From: Sugiyamaella lignohabitans
Taxonomy: Eukaryota; Ascomycota; Dipodascomycetes; Dipodascales; Trichomonascaceae
Direction: 5' to 3'
NCBI RefSeq assembly: GCF_001640025.1
Contig: NC_031672.1
Location: 1,860,001 to 1,924,000 of the forward strand
Length of the DNA stretch: 64,000 bases
The position numbers and the translations under genes are program-made. The notes under the pieces are model-generated. The model ran no database searches. It was given only the letters and a program-made list of their open reading frames with translations, and was not told the DNA's origin. Position 1 is the first letter of the stretch. Each line of letters starts with the position of its first letter. Of this stretch, positions 1 to 9,673 are shown piece after piece.

Positions 1-422
1 TCACGAAAAGTTTAGTTGACAAGAACAATGACACTTTGTTCAAACTCAGGGCATCGACTGATGGCGACCTTAATGGATTCCCTCGTGTGGTTATCAAGGA
101 TCTCAATCGCCTTAATGACAAGTATTTTCATTTGCCAGAGAATGTGCGAGAGCATATCGTTGGTCAGGTTCGTGGTGATGCCAAGATGTTGAAGAGACAC
201 AATATTCTAGATTATTCATTACTGGTTGGGCTTGAGTGTGACCCTCTTACTGGTGAAGAAAGATCCTCAGTTGGCCTTAGTATTGCCCTCTGCCCCTCTA
301 GTCGGGTCAAGAGAGTGGTTGGTAGTATCAGATCACTAATTTCTGGACACTCCACTTTCAAGGATCTTCGCCAGTTTGCCTCGGTCAATGGACCGAGCAG
401 ACCTGTGGTCACACGCTGTTGA
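1..422 (+). CDS. PIP-kinase-like protein, 3' part only (5' end outside window)
   Basis: The frame is open from base 3 to the TGA at 420-422. The protein matches the last 140 residues of the 515-residue protein at 50172-51719 almost residue for residue, with small differences such as REHIVGQVRGD for RDHIIGQVRTD. It carries the phosphatidylinositol phosphate kinase signature as ILDYSLLVGLE (family: IMDYSLLVGI). Nothing after this motif resembles the usual activation loop, and the protein stops about 65 residues later, exactly as in the other copy. The homology continues into the 3' flank as far as a GC-rich element. Whether the upstream part is intact cannot be seen. Function inferred only: a divergent PIP-kinase-fold protein, possibly not a lipid kinase. 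Confidence 0.75.
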   Translation, partial: TKSLVDKNNDTLFKLRASTDGDLNGFPRVVIKDLNRLNDKYFHLPENVREHIVGQVRGDAKMLKRHNILDYSLLVGLECDPLTGEERSSVGLSIALCPSSRVKRVVGSIRSLISGHSTFKDLRQFASVNGPSRPVVTRC

Positions 423-1120
423 GTTCATTCTTTCAATATTTGCGGTCAGCTGGTCAGTTTAGCATTATCCAAGGCACCCAATGCCTTGTTTGTCATTTCA
501 TTTCTTTATGGTACTATTGGATTGGTAGTCACTTTGATTTCCTTTCGGATTTGCGATTTCGGTCGAGGTCATCCCGAGTCCCGGCTATTTCGCACGTCAT
601 TCATTGGTTCACAGGCTCCTTGTCTTGCAATTCGCTCATCGTCCCTTGTTGTTCACTACATCAGTCGCCTCGCACACCGCGAGCAGACGACGATTTAGAC
701 CGTTAGACTATTGTAGACCTGGCTCCTTGCCAGTTTACTCCTGGAGATTCTTGATCCTTCCAATTGCGGCGCTTCCTTAGCGACATTTTGGAACTGGAGT
801 CAAGGCTCAAATTTCTATGGACGGACGATAAGCAGAACAGACATTGAGCCCTTGGTGTTGACACTGGCACCTGATCAATGAACTTTGAATAGTACCCCTT
901 ACAATGACATGGCATTATCCAACATTCTACACTTACTGGTGGTAACCGCACTCGAGATTGATTGAACTTGACAGCCCATTTTTTATTTTATTTTTATGAT
1001 TGTGATGACTTTGTATGAATTTGGAGTTTGGGTTTATTGTAATTATGTCTATGTTAATAATTAATATTAATTTTTGTCTTACTTTCTGCCTCACCATAAT
1101 ATCAAGGTGCTCAGACCCCT
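1..1120 (+). repeat. Direct segmental duplication, left copy
   Basis: Bases 1-1120 align with 51298-52421 in the same orientation with few differences, covering the 3' coding part of the PIP-kinase-like gene and about 700 bp of 3' flank. The similarity runs into a GC-rich hairpin element in both copies (1124 and 52426). The left edge is cut by the window. Confidence 0.9.
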
Positions 1121-1301
1121 CCCTGCCATCGGCGGCAGGGGCTTCGCCCCAGACCCCACTGCTCCTCTCGCTGCGCTCGAGTCGTTGCGTTGAGGGTCCT
1201 CGCGTTATCCTGCGAAGCAGGAGCTACGGGGTCTGGGGCAGAGCCCCGGCCGCCGGAGGCACTAGCCCAGCTTTGAAGTATGTACAAATGGTCTATGGAG
1301 T
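423..1301. other. Intergenic: duplicated 3' flank plus one GC-element pair
   Basis: No gene is supported. Short open frames after the stop at 422 do not resemble coding sequence and differ by frameshifts from the other copy at 51720-52420. The last 180 bases hold a GC-element pair; the LETM1-like gene ends at 1302. Confidence 0.6.
1124..1260. repeat. GC-rich hairpin element, full inverted pair
   Basis: Left arm 1124-1184 (degenerate start CTGCCATCGGCGGC, then GGGGCTTCGCCCC and CTCTCGCTGCGCTCGAG). Right arm 1209-1260, containing CCTGCGAAGCAGG and ending GCCGCCGGAGGC. The arms are inverted around a 24-base core. The element sits in the 3' flank of the LETM1-like gene. Confidence 0.85.
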
Positions 1302-2462
1302 CTATGCAAAAAAATATCCGGCATCGTAGTTTTTGTCAGCAAAAGTTGTCATCCAGAGCAGCAATTTGGTGCGAAGCTCGTCGTCTGTCTTGCCGGTGAT
1401 GGAGACTCCTCGTGCGTGACAGGCCAATCGGAGCTCGCGACTGTCAAGAGCCCTGGTGCTTCCGAATCGGCTAAGAAGGATGTTGTCGGCCCGAATTTCA
1501 TCGATTTGGGCCTTGATTAACAAACGCAATTTGGTGTCAGAGTACAGTTTCTGGAGTGGTATGGAGGATGTAGGAAATACTAAGGCACTAGATAGTGACT
1601 CTAGTTCCGCACGAGAAAGCATATAAACAGATCTTGAGTACATCTTGTCCAAATCTAAATTTGAAATAGTGGATTCTGCATCAGCAGTACTTTCGGTTGT
1701 ACCTGTAGTATTCTCTGTCAAAGTGGAGGTATTACTAGTAGATGGCTTGAGAGAGATAATCTTATCCTCGGTCTTCTTGATCTCCTTTTCTATATATGAA
1801 GGAGACATACACGTGGATGGAGCTAGTTTTGGAAACAACATCAACAGTAGCGGGGTTGTTTCAAAGAATACTGCAAATACTACAGCAAAAAGTGGCACTT
1901 TGCGAATGTCGCGAGCGGTTCGCTGAAGGATCATATACTCAGAGCGAGTTATATGAGTCTCAGATACTGATAGTGGCTTGACTGGTTCCTTTTCTATCGA
2001 CTTGGTTTTGGATTGAACATCTTGGGCAAACCCGCTATCAATGATATACTTCGTGAGTTCTGGAAGATTTTTGAATTTGTACTTCATTTTCAGTGCTCGA
2101 CATGTCTTGTGGTTCTTATATACATTTGTAATACCTGACTTGTACAACTTGACGAATCTCTTTCCCGAAGCCAATATCTTGCCAATAACATTGTTATGTT
2201 TATTTGCAGCAATTTCCTCTACCGATTCAATGAGTGCTAAACTCTCTGGGGCATTGACTTTAGAAGGGTGGCTTGGACTGTTGACATGCTGTTGATAGAT
2301 CCAACTATGAATTACACTAGCATTTGCAGTGACTTTCGAATCGTTCGCAGCTGCAACTATGCTTGTATGAAGATTCCTCAAGCGAAGAGCTGTATTGAGC
2401 GTCCCTGGTACCATTATCGTTCTGGATCGTGCTAATCCATATTCAAAAGTAGTTCCAAACAT
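1302..2462 (-). CDS. LETM1-domain mitochondrial protein
   Basis: 386 residues from the ATG at 2462-2460. The N-terminus is rich in Arg/Ser/Thr with few acids (a presequence-like MFGTTFEYGLARSR start). One hydrophobic segment lies at about 189-208, followed by LFPKLAPSTCMS, which matches the LETM1 family pattern 'LFPnmLPStF' after its transmembrane helix. Near the C-terminus RELRLACHARGVSITGK, then a DDELRTKLLLWM segment, fits the LETM1 ribosome-binding-type domain. Family members (Mdm38, Ylh47, LETM1) act in the inner membrane in K+/H+ exchange and mitoribosome association; which subgroup this belongs to is unclear, and it is shorter than Mdm38 (573 residues). A Ser/Thr-rich linker lies at about 240-275. 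The gene is divergent from SFM1, with 382 bp between starts. No intron is needed. Confidence 0.8.
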   Translation of the reverse strand: MFGTTFEYGLARSRTIMVPGTLNTALRLRNLHTSIVAAANDSKVTANASVIHSWIYQQHVNSPSHPSKVNAPESLALIESVEEIAANKHNNVIGKILASGKRFVKLYKSGITNVYKNHKTCRALKMKYKFKNLPELTKYIIDSGFAQDVQSKTKSIEKEPVKPLSVSETHITRSEYMILQRTARDIRKVPLFAVVFAVFFETTPLLLMLFPKLAPSTCMSPSYIEKEIKKTEDKIISLKPSTSNTSTLTENTTGTTESTADAESTISNLDLDKMYSRSVYMLSRAELESLSSALVFPTSSIPLQKLYSDTKLRLLIKAQIDEIRADNILLSRFGSTRALDSRELRLACHARGVSITGKTDDELRTKLLLWMTTFADKNYDAGYFFA

Positions 2463-2844
2463 TGAATTAAGCCGGATGTTTACAAGATGAACCAGCTGCA
2501 GGTCACGTATTTTTCACTTCTGATCCGATTATCCCAGCGAACTTACTTTCCAATAACCCGATAATCACCCTCTTATCATATCCATATAAACAGAATAAAC
2601 TATGAAAAAAATATATAATATGGTTACCAAAACTCTAATGTCATTTGTGATAGAAATTTAGCTTGAACTCACTTGAGAGCTAATAATTTTGTTCGCAGGT
2701 TCAGGGATGCTGGTTTCGTAAGGGTCCATGCAGGGTCTCGGAAGCCGCATGACAAAAATTCATGCAGGCTGTGATCTGATCAAAGATATTTAGCAATCTT
2801 AGAAGCATTCGTTAAAGTAAACAAAAAAGAAACCAATAATTACG
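2463..2844. promoter_or_regulatory. Shared divergent promoter region, LETM1-like / SFM1
   Basis: 382 bp between two outward-facing starts. It contains an AT-rich stretch with TATA-like sequences (around 2578-2620). The stretch 2700-2745 (GGGTCCATGCAGGGTCTCGG) resembles words that flank GC elements elsewhere, but no element is present. Confidence 0.4.
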
Positions 2845-3688
2845 ATGAAGTATATCATTGAGCATATGGAAGAAGGATTCTCTGAGTGGACTCGTCTTGA
2901 GTACCTCGCAATTGCCAGAGATATTGGCGGAGAAAATCTGTTCCTCACCTCTATCGCCCAGTCGGTCGAAGTACCTCAAGAGTTAATTGCCGCAGGTATT
3001 CAATGGACGCATCACGATATTACGAAATTTGCCAATATTGACCCAGCTTTCACTGCCGAAAGAGTGTGTTTGCTTGATCCAGCCGCTACTCAAGAATTGG
3101 TTCCCGAGGATAATGAAAAATTCGATTACTTCCTGTTTGGAGGAATTCTAGGAGACCATCCTCCACGAGACAGAACTGGTGAACTAAGGAAGCATGGTTA
3201 TGTTGGTCGTCACCTCGGCAAGACCCAAATGACCACCGATACTGCCGTCCGAGTGACCAATATTGTTCTCAGCGAGCAAAGTACGTATTTATGATTCTAT
3301 TGAATGGTTAACATTATCCATGTCATGTCCAACAGTTCACTAACATCTGACAGAACCACTTGACGACATTGACTATATCGATTTCCCCGAGTTGAAATTC
3401 AACAAGCACGAGTCGACTGAGATGCCATTCAGATATGTCAAAGATAAGACGACCGGCCAGCCAATCCTGCCCAAAGTAAGTCCAACCCCCAAAAAGCACC
3501 TTCACCAAACTAAATATATATGGCCTTTCCCGACGCACGACTCGAGCGAAGCGAGAGGAGCAGCGGGGTCTGGGCGGAGCCCCAGCCACCGGAGGCATAT
3601 TTGGCAAGACCAAAAGTATTAACATTAGCAGGGAATGTTTGAAGTCATCAAAAGAGACTCGCAAAAGTCTTTGGATGATCTTCTTTAA
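2845..3688 (+). CDS. SFM1: SFM1, SPOUT-fold protein arginine methyltransferase
   Basis: Three exons: 2845-3280, 3354-3475 and 3632-3688, giving 204 residues (yeast Sfm1 is 213). The N-terminus MKYIIEHMEEGFSEW is nearly identical to Sfm1, as are FDYFLFGGILGDHPPRDRT, the KTQMTTDTAVR segment, ESTEMPFRYV and the C-terminal SQKSLDDLL. In S. cerevisiae the enzyme methylates Arg146 of ribosomal protein Rps3 using S-adenosylmethionine. Intron 1 (73 nt, GTACGT...CACTAACATCTGACAG) is plain. Intron 2 (156 nt, GTAAGT...ATTAACATTAGCAG) carries a GC-rich hairpin element. The second intron lies near the 3' end of the gene, which is unusual for a yeast. It converges with DDL1, with 41 bp between stops. Confidence 0.95.
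3538..3596 (-). repeat. GC-rich hairpin element, single right arm inside SFM1 intron 2
   Basis: Reads CGACTCGAGCGAAGCGAG..., through GGGTCTGGGCGGAGCCCC to GCCACCGGAGGC. It lies between the donor at 3476 and the branch region at about 3620 and fills over a third of the intron. The TCTGGGCGGAGCCCC hairpin lacks one G relative to other copies. Confidence 0.9.
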
Positions 3689-3729
3689 ATGAGAGACGGT
3701 TTTTTGTTTATAGTACATTATTTACATTA

Positions 3730-6396
3730 TTATTTTGCATGCTTGTATAGAATCTGTAGAACGAAGTTGGCGATGTCCTCGGTCTCGAAGTATGATACAT
3801 GGCTGGCAATTGCCGATAGGATCGAGATATCCAGCACGCCCTCTTGTAGCACATAGTCTAATCTGCCCGCAGGGTTTAGAGCTTTTAGTTTCGTGTTGAC
3901 CACATCCAGTTGTTCTGAAGGTAGGTCCTTTTGTCGTTGTTGGGTATCGGATTTAGCAGAAGAGTCGTCCGAGTCTTCTTTCGATTCGGCCTTTGCACGT
4001 AGAGCGGCGGCAGCAGCAGCGACGGCTGCCTCTTCTTCGTCTGTCTTTTTGATTTGTTCAAGGAGATCCGACTTTGTCAGCGAAGATGTGATATTGCTCC
4101 ACATCATTGATGCACTTTGGCTAATTTTAGATCCCAGTTCACTTAGTTCCTGGATTTGCGTCGTCAATCCTCCTTTGGTGAATGGTATTGGCACAGGTTT
4201 CAGTTTCGCAGCATATGGTGTAACTAGAGGTTCTACTCGGTAACTAATAGGGTCAGATGGATGAAACAAATTGTACATGGCCCCGATATTGAGTTCTTCT
4301 GGTCTAATGGTACTACCTCCAATCAGCAGGAACAGTCCTAGTGGACTGCCAATGGTGATATAATTTGATACTTGAAACTCAAGATATGTGCTTGATGGAG
4401 GTGCTGGCGGTAATGACGAGTCCTTAGAGCTGCTGCTGGTAGTGAAACTGCTGGGCGGTGGTTGTTTACGCTGTTTCTGGACTTTGTGGGCAGCTCGCAG
4501 TGCTTCGTAGCCAATGACTGATCCAAGTGAGTGTGCTATTATGGACACCTTGGGATTCTTTGCAAATATCGGGTTGTGTTTGCAAAATTCGCGATAGATT
4601 CTATTAAGTTGGTAGGTGACGATTTCCAGCATTTGTTTCTTGTGAACAGGCTCGCTGAACAGTAAGAAATCTGCTATTACGTCACTGAACAAGGTTCGTA
4701 TAGCTGGAATGCCTTCTACATTGATGTCCTGAACTGACAAGAACTCTTTTTGATCCGAGCTTGCTTTTCGTCCAAAGCTCATGTCATGTCTCCAGAGCAC
4801 CGGAAGAACCTGAACGCGATTCCGCTTCCGTTTAGAGTTCCCCGTACTGGTTTTAGTAGGATTATCTTTTGAGTTTTGGGAAGAACCATGTTGTTTTTCT
4901 GGGTCTTCTTTCTGCTTAGTTGAATTAAAAGTTTCGTCTGCTTTCTGACCTGCTTCACTGTTATCAGCATTCTGGTGGACATCTCCATCTTCCCCATCCT
5001 CTTCTTCGCCCGTTATTGGGGACGAAAAGTTGATTGGAGAATCACCTGACTGTAGCGTCTTAGTGAGTTTACGGAACATGTTTATATCGTGAACAAAATT
5101 CACAGAGTCGACTTTCTGACTGAGTTTCTGGCCAATACCATGGATACATAAAACCAAATGATCAACTGGACCCTCAGGGCCATTTTCGTGGCCATCATTT
5201 GACTCATCATAGTCGTTTTTCATCTGCTCTTCCATTTTTGACTCTGAACTTTTCGCTGACCAAGGAAGAAAAGTGTCTTCGATTTTCGAAATTGTGTTAG
5301 TTGAAGCTCCCGAATTAGCCATGGCAGTCAACAGGGGTGAGGAATATGTAGTAGTTTTAGGCTCATCAGCAAGAGACTGTGGCTCTTTCTCTTTGTCTCG
5401 CTCATCTCCCTTTGACCGGTATCCTCGTAACAACTTCGTCGACGATCCTCCTAAAGTGGATGCTATTTTTTGAAGCACGCCGGACGACAATGATTTGTAA
5501 CCGTATGCAACAGATGGCGACTCATCAGAGAACTTTACAACATCGATTTGTGGATCTTCATTACACTCGATAGCATACGAACCCTTTGCCTTTTCACTTT
5601 TTAGATCTGAACTGAGCTTGGAAATTACCAGTTTCCCAGACGTACCTGTTTCAACAGGTTCGACATTGTCATTATCTTTCGCGACATCATCATTCTGATC
5701 TCCTTGGCTATTCTTTGTCTTTAATTTTTCTGCGTTCGCTAATTGGGTTTCTAGAACCTTGAGTCTCTTCAACCGACCGAGTTCTTTCTGGTACGCAGAT
5801 TCTAAATCAGCAGCCAGATTTTCTGGACACGGTACAAGTTTCGACCCTGAGTAAAACCAAGTACCTCGGCGAACATCGTACACAGGACCATCCCAATAGC
5901 ATGGCCGTAGCTCGCGTTTGTCCAGATCCACTAGAAACAATCCATCTTCCTTAACCGGTACAGGAGGATGGTCAATTGGTCGAGAAGTTGGCGTTGCTGA
6001 CCCAATAGACTGTTTATCTACAAACTCATCATCTTCATCCATATTAATATCTAAGAGTTTTGGATCTAATTTCGAGTCTTCGGCCCGTTTTCGTTCGAGC
6101 TTGATCCGCTGATACGCTGCCTCTAAGCGCGCGGAATCCTTTTCTGAAAACACGCTAAATTTCGAAGCAGTAGTCGTTGGAGTCCAATTGAAATATTCTG
6201 GCTTGGACTTCGGCACATCTGTGGCATAATACCAGGCCACCTTGAGCACATCTTTGTCATCTGAAGTTAACCTCGGCCCTGATCCACTCAGTCCACGGCG
6301 GTCGAAAAGACGAACACAGACTGGAATCACACGATTGGCTCCAGTCCTCGTCGTCTTTCGCACAACCCGAGTTGCTGAAGTCACCAGTATTCCCAT
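3730..6396 (-). CDS. DDL1: DDHD-domain phospholipase A1
   Basis: 888 residues, one exon, ATG at 6396. Family features in order: a basic N-terminus fitting a mitochondrial presequence (MGILVTSATRVVRKTTRTG), a WWE-like front region (YFNWTPTT, then WDGPVYDVRRGTWFY), the LVLCIHGIGQ strand-turn, the lipase elbow AHSLGSVIGYE (Ser near residue 622), GSPLGLFLLI, and the DDHD part with FHPSDPISYRVEPL, GRLDYVLQEG and ASHVSYFETED, supplying the conserved Asp, Asp, His and Asp. S. cerevisiae Ddl1 (YOR022C) is a mitochondrial phospholipase acting on cardiolipin and other phospholipids, and its neighbour there is SFM1, as here. Low-complexity charged linkers account for the extra length. Antisense open frames across it are shadows. 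Confidence 0.93.
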   Translation of the reverse strand: MGILVTSATRVVRKTTRTGANRVIPVCVRLFDRRGLSGSGPRLTSDDKDVLKVAWYYATDVPKSKPEYFNWTPTTTASKFSVFSEKDSARLEAAYQRIKLERKRAEDSKLDPKLLDINMDEDDEFVDKQSIGSATPTSRPIDHPPVPVKEDGLFLVDLDKRELRPCYWDGPVYDVRRGTWFYSGSKLVPCPENLAADLESAYQKELGRLKRLKVLETQLANAEKLKTKNSQGDQNDDVAKDNDNVEPVETGTSGKLVISKLSSDLKSEKAKGSYAIECNEDPQIDVVKFSDESPSVAYGYKSLSSGVLQKIASTLGGSSTKLLRGYRSKGDERDKEKEPQSLADEPKTTTYSSPLLTAMANSGASTNTISKIEDTFLPWSAKSSESKMEEQMKNDYDESNDGHENGPEGPVDHLVLCIHGIGQKLSQKVDSVNFVHDINMFRKLTKTLQSGDSPINFSSPITGEEEDGEDGDVHQNADNSEAGQKADETFNSTKQKEDPEKQHGSSQNSKDNPTKTSTGNSKRKRNRVQVLPVLWRHDMSFGRKASSDQKEFLSVQDINVEGIPAIRTLFSDVIADFLLFSEPVHKKQMLEIVTYQLNRIYREFCKHNPIFAKNPKVSIIAHSLGSVIGYEALRAAHKVQKQRKQPPPSSFTTSSSSKDSSLPPAPPSSTYLEFQVSNYITIGSPLGLFLLIGGSTIRPEELNIGAMYNLFHPSDPISYRVEPLVTPYAAKLKPVPIPFTKGGLTTQIQELSELGSKISQSASMMWSNITSSLTKSDLLEQIKKTDEEEAAVAAAAAALRAKAESKEDSDDSSAKSDTQQRQKDLPSEQLDVVNTKLKALNPAGRLDYVLQEGVLDISILSAIASHVSYFETEDIANFVLQILYKHAK

Positions 6397-6888
6397 TGGC
6401 GCGATATCATAAATACAGGGACCTACCCTACACCAGTAGAAAATTAAACGTCGACCAGTCCTATCTGATGAGATGAGATGATCTCACTTCTCCCCGCATA
6501 TATCACATACCTTCCGCCAGCGCGGCCCAACGAATTACCCCTGGGTTCAACAACAGCTGGTTCAGGGGGTTGATGCCTCCGGCGGCTGGGGCTACGCCCC
6601 AGACCCCGTGCTCCTGCTTCGCAGGAGATGGCTGGGATCGTAGAGGTAACGACACGAGCGTAGCGAGTGGAGCAACGGGGTCTTGGGCACAGCCCCAGCC
6701 GCCGGAGGAAGGCCCAGACCCCGAGAAGTGTTGTTGTTATTATTATTATTTTATTTCAATGAAACGTGCTCTTTAAAACATTTGAATTCGTTAAAATAAT
6801 TAAATACAGGACATAAAACAAAAAAAAGCTTTTATTTTTTGGGGTTCATGATATACATAAACTAAACAATCGGTAGTTGGCGATTAAT
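6397..6888. other. Intergenic between DDL1 start and RPS22 stop
   Basis: It holds the DDL1 upstream region, one GC-element pair (6575-6708) and an AT-rich 3' end for RPS22 (6730-6850) with TAT-repeats. No gene seen. Confidence 0.6.
6575..6708. repeat. GC-rich hairpin element, full inverted pair
   Basis: Left arm 6575-6627 (GCCTCCGGCGGC, GGGGCTACGCCCC, CTCCTGCTTCGCAGGAG), core GATGGCTGGGATCGTAGAGG, right arm 6650-6708 (CGACACGAGCG... GGGCACAGCCCC, GCCGCCGGAGG). This copy displays the apparent full-length form about 134 bp long. Confidence 0.9.
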
Positions 6889-7690
6889 TTAGTAAACGAA
6901 ACCAAGGATCTTACCGGCAACGTGCTTTCTACGAGCCTCCTCGTGGTCCATGATACCAGCAGAGGTGGTCAAGATGATGTAACCGAATTGTCTGGAGGGT
7001 AGGAGGTTGGTGACCCACTTCTCAATGTCGTCGATACGGACGTTGAAACGGGGGGAGATGACACCGACCTTGTTAAGACGTCCGTTAAGTTGGACAACGA
7101 TCTTACCGGAACGGTGGTCGTCAACGAACTCGAAGTCGTCAATGTATCCTATCTCTTGTTAGTATTGCTGACCAGTATTGAACTAATTATTTGGTGATCG
7201 AAATCCATCCACATTCACCATCAAACAAGATGAACCAGAAATGATAAGGGAGATACCAGAAGAGAAAAAAAAATAAAAAAGCAAAAAAGATGTCAAGAGA
7301 AAGTAAACGTCCAAGCCGCTAGGAGAGCAGCATCAACGTGTAAGAAGCATTCTCCCAAATTATTATTTCGAGCACTTAAAAGACAGAGAGAGATGGTCAA
7401 CTGACAATCCATCCAGTTATCAGCTCGAGTGGAACAATACAATCAATACATAGAAAAAATTTTCTCTTCTGATAAATCCCTCTTTCAATTTTGAAACCAC
7501 ATTCAACAGTAAAATGGATAAACCTAGAAACACCAAAACTCATCAGAAAAAACTTACCGTGCTTTTGGATGACAGTGAGGAACTTGATGATGACCTTGGA
7601 GGAAGGTCTGAGGAGAACTTGTCTCTTACCAGCCTTCTCGGCGTTGGTGATGGTCTTAAGAGCGTCAGCGAGAACGGAAGTACGGGTCAT
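6889..7690 (-). CDS. RPS22: 40S ribosomal protein S22 (uS8)
   Basis: Two coding exons: 7690-7558 and 7148-6889, giving 130 residues, the exact family length. Exon 1 begins [18 protein letters not shown] and ends in QKHG; exon 2 continues [19 protein letters not shown] and ends [22 protein letters not shown]. uS8 binds helix 21 of 18S rRNA in the small subunit. The 409-nt intron (GTAAGTT...TACTAACAAGAGATAG) holds no GC element. It is long enough to host a snoRNA (S. cerevisiae RPS22B hosts snR44), but I cannot confirm one. A second, 5' UTR intron is likely just before the ATG. Confidence 0.97.
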
Positions 7691-7691
7691 T

Positions 7692-8063
7692 CTTATTAGT
7701 TAGTATTGCATTCTACCAAAGGTAGTTGGCTGGACAGCCAAGCTCCGTTAACACATTAGGCCAATCAAAGTATCAAATCAACCTTGCACTCGTCTTAAAA
7801 CTATAATCCACTGATATTCCACAAGTATTTCTAACAAGTTCGTACAAAGAGTGTCTACAAATCTTTCATTGTAGAGTCTTTGCACTTGGCTAGTATAACC
7901 TAGGGATACCGGTGTATCAAAGCCTCTTGATCTATAAATTGATAAAACATCGAGCAGTCACTATTAAACTGAATGCTCCACATCTCATCACCTGAATATA
8001 TCAAGTGCAGAGAGACCGATACCTATCATTGCCTACCGTGTTCAGTCTGTCGAGTCGACTTAC
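7692..8063 (-). other. Probable 5' UTR intron of RPS22
   Basis: On the minus strand TACTAACTAATAAG ends two bases before the RPS22 ATG, giving a branch point and acceptor in the spacing used elsewhere (8 nt). The best donor upstream is GTAAGTC at 8063-8057, for an intron of about 372 nt. S. cerevisiae RPS22B also has a 5' UTR intron. The donor choice is inferred. Confidence 0.5.
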
Positions 8064-8226
8064 TTTCGGTATATGAAGGACTTTGTCGATGAGAAGAGAA
8101 AGAAACTGAGAACCTGAAGAATATAACTGTTTATGCACTCTGTAAATTTCACTTGCCTCGTGCATCATTGAGTCTATTGCGTGACTTCAAATTACCTATT
8201 TAGGAAATACTTAGTTTTCATCAATG

Positions 8227-8646
8227 TCACGTGATATAAGATCTATGTGACCCCTTAGGACCCCTTTTTTGAGGGTGGCAGCAGCCTCCGGTGGGTGGGG
8301 CTCTGCCCCAGACCCCGTAGCTCCTCTCGCTTCGCTCGAGTCGTCCTTCGTCCCGTCCCAAAATATCTTCTACCCGGGACATAGGTACTCTAAGTTTATA
8401 TAGAGATTCCTTTTCAAAGCAATCGGAGCTGACCTGCCGTGATCTTTTTTTTAATTCGTATAGCCAGTGGGAGATGTAGTAGCCACCATCGAGAGAGCTC
8501 TTGAGGTAGCCAAACTTATTCATTTCAAAATCGAGGACTTTAACCTCTCCCGCTTCCAAAATTATAGCTCCCTGGCTTCGAGTTACGAAGCGTAAGTACT
8601 CACTAACAAGACGCACTTGGTAAAATGGATCATGTTCTTTGTTCAT
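8227..8646 (-). pseudogene. Truncated N-terminus of the P-loop NTPase family, read-through into a GC element
   Basis: From the ATG at 8646 the frame gives MNKEHDPFYQVRLVSEYLRF, then residues matching the first ~85 residues of copies A, C and D (DPFYQ, FGYL, a basic YELKK stretch). Homology stops at about 8365. The frame then stays open through a GC element and ends at 8227, so the predicted 139-residue product is a chimera of 90-odd family residues and 40 residues of element. It lacks the P-loop. It faces copy A across about 1 kb. The matching fragment at 37657-37997 has a frame disruption and a TAG, so this is best seen as a remnant. Confidence 0.75.
8284..8343 (+). repeat. GC-rich hairpin element, single left arm
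   Basis: GCCTCCGGTGGGTGGGGCTC..., CTCTGCCCCAG, then CTCCTCTCGCTTCGCTCGAGTCG. It lies at the outer edge of the 5 kb inverted duplication, about 20 bases outside the point where homology with 37.9 kb ends. Confidence 0.9.
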
Positions 8647-9673
8647 ATTGGGCTTTGAAATTGAAGTTTAGAAAATGAACGATTCTCTCACAACAGATAT
8701 GCATATCTATATAGATAATGTATTAAAATATGTGGTAGGCCTGACTTATCATTTCCAGTGTTTATCGGGCTATGGGTGAATTTTGCCTCATATAAACGGC
8801 GTGGTCCCTGCAGATAGCCAATATGCATGCAGTATTTAAATTGCATCCTAGTACGTAGTGCTTAACTGAGATTGGAAAGGATCGGAGCTAAGTTTAGTGG
8901 AGTGGTCTTACTTGGGCCCGGAGTTATCCGAATAGCTCCTAATCTACAGCCGTTCATATCCGCTTTAAACCTCCCTTGCATGTACTATTTTGAGGTAACT
9001 CTCTTATCGGTCAGTTTTGACATCCTGCACTATGTGAGACTGTTTTGATTATGTGCCCCAATAAGTAAATCATCGTCGCTTTTGTGCATTACTATTATTT
9101 GATCCAATAGGGTAGTTGTTGCCATTGCTTATAAATTGAATGGCGGGAATTTCATAAATAATATATGGGATTACTCTCGAAGTGTATACTATACTGGTCG
9201 AATCAATAATATTCTATATCTACATGACTCATACATTGGTTCGAATTCTTCTCAGATAGTACATTTCTCTCTATAATACATCTGGGCCAGCTGCACTCTC
9301 TTGTGACGCATCTTTTGTAACTGGAATTGTAGGTAAGGATAACGTTTTGCTGTTGATATCATTCCAGTCTAATTTTCATTGCGCATAAGCTATAGTTCTT
9401 TAGTTTCTCGATACCAATAACATGTAATAATAGTCTCGGACAGCATATTAGTTACAAGTCTCATTGCTATTCCGTTAGACTCTGTTATCTTTGGCTTGTA
9501 TGCTATTGCTCCTTTCCGTAAACATCTTATAAGCTCTCTAACAGCCACGTGTTGAATTATGTGCAGCTCACTATGGTATTTAAATTACTATAGCGTTAGC
9601 CTCATTTATATAGACTATATACGTCCTCTGAGAGAAATAGTTCAATTTCTAAACATCAACTTCAAGGCCCAAT
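8647..9673. promoter_or_regulatory. Divergent promoter between truncated gene and NTPase copy A
   Basis: About 1 kb, repeated at 36629-37656 and 43092-44030, with diverged similarity at 28520-29079. Near copy A lie CACGTG at 9546-9551 (128 bp before the ATG), CTCACTATGGTATTTAA and TATA-like TTATATAGACTATATAC about 60 bp before the ATG. The same CACGTG stands 124-128 bp before all four NTPase starts. Confidence 0.6.

Noticed and set aside
419..706. Open frame just after the PIP-kinase-like stop, also at 51620-51994
   Set aside because: The two copies differ by frame-changing indels, and the sequence looks like a 3' untranslated region.
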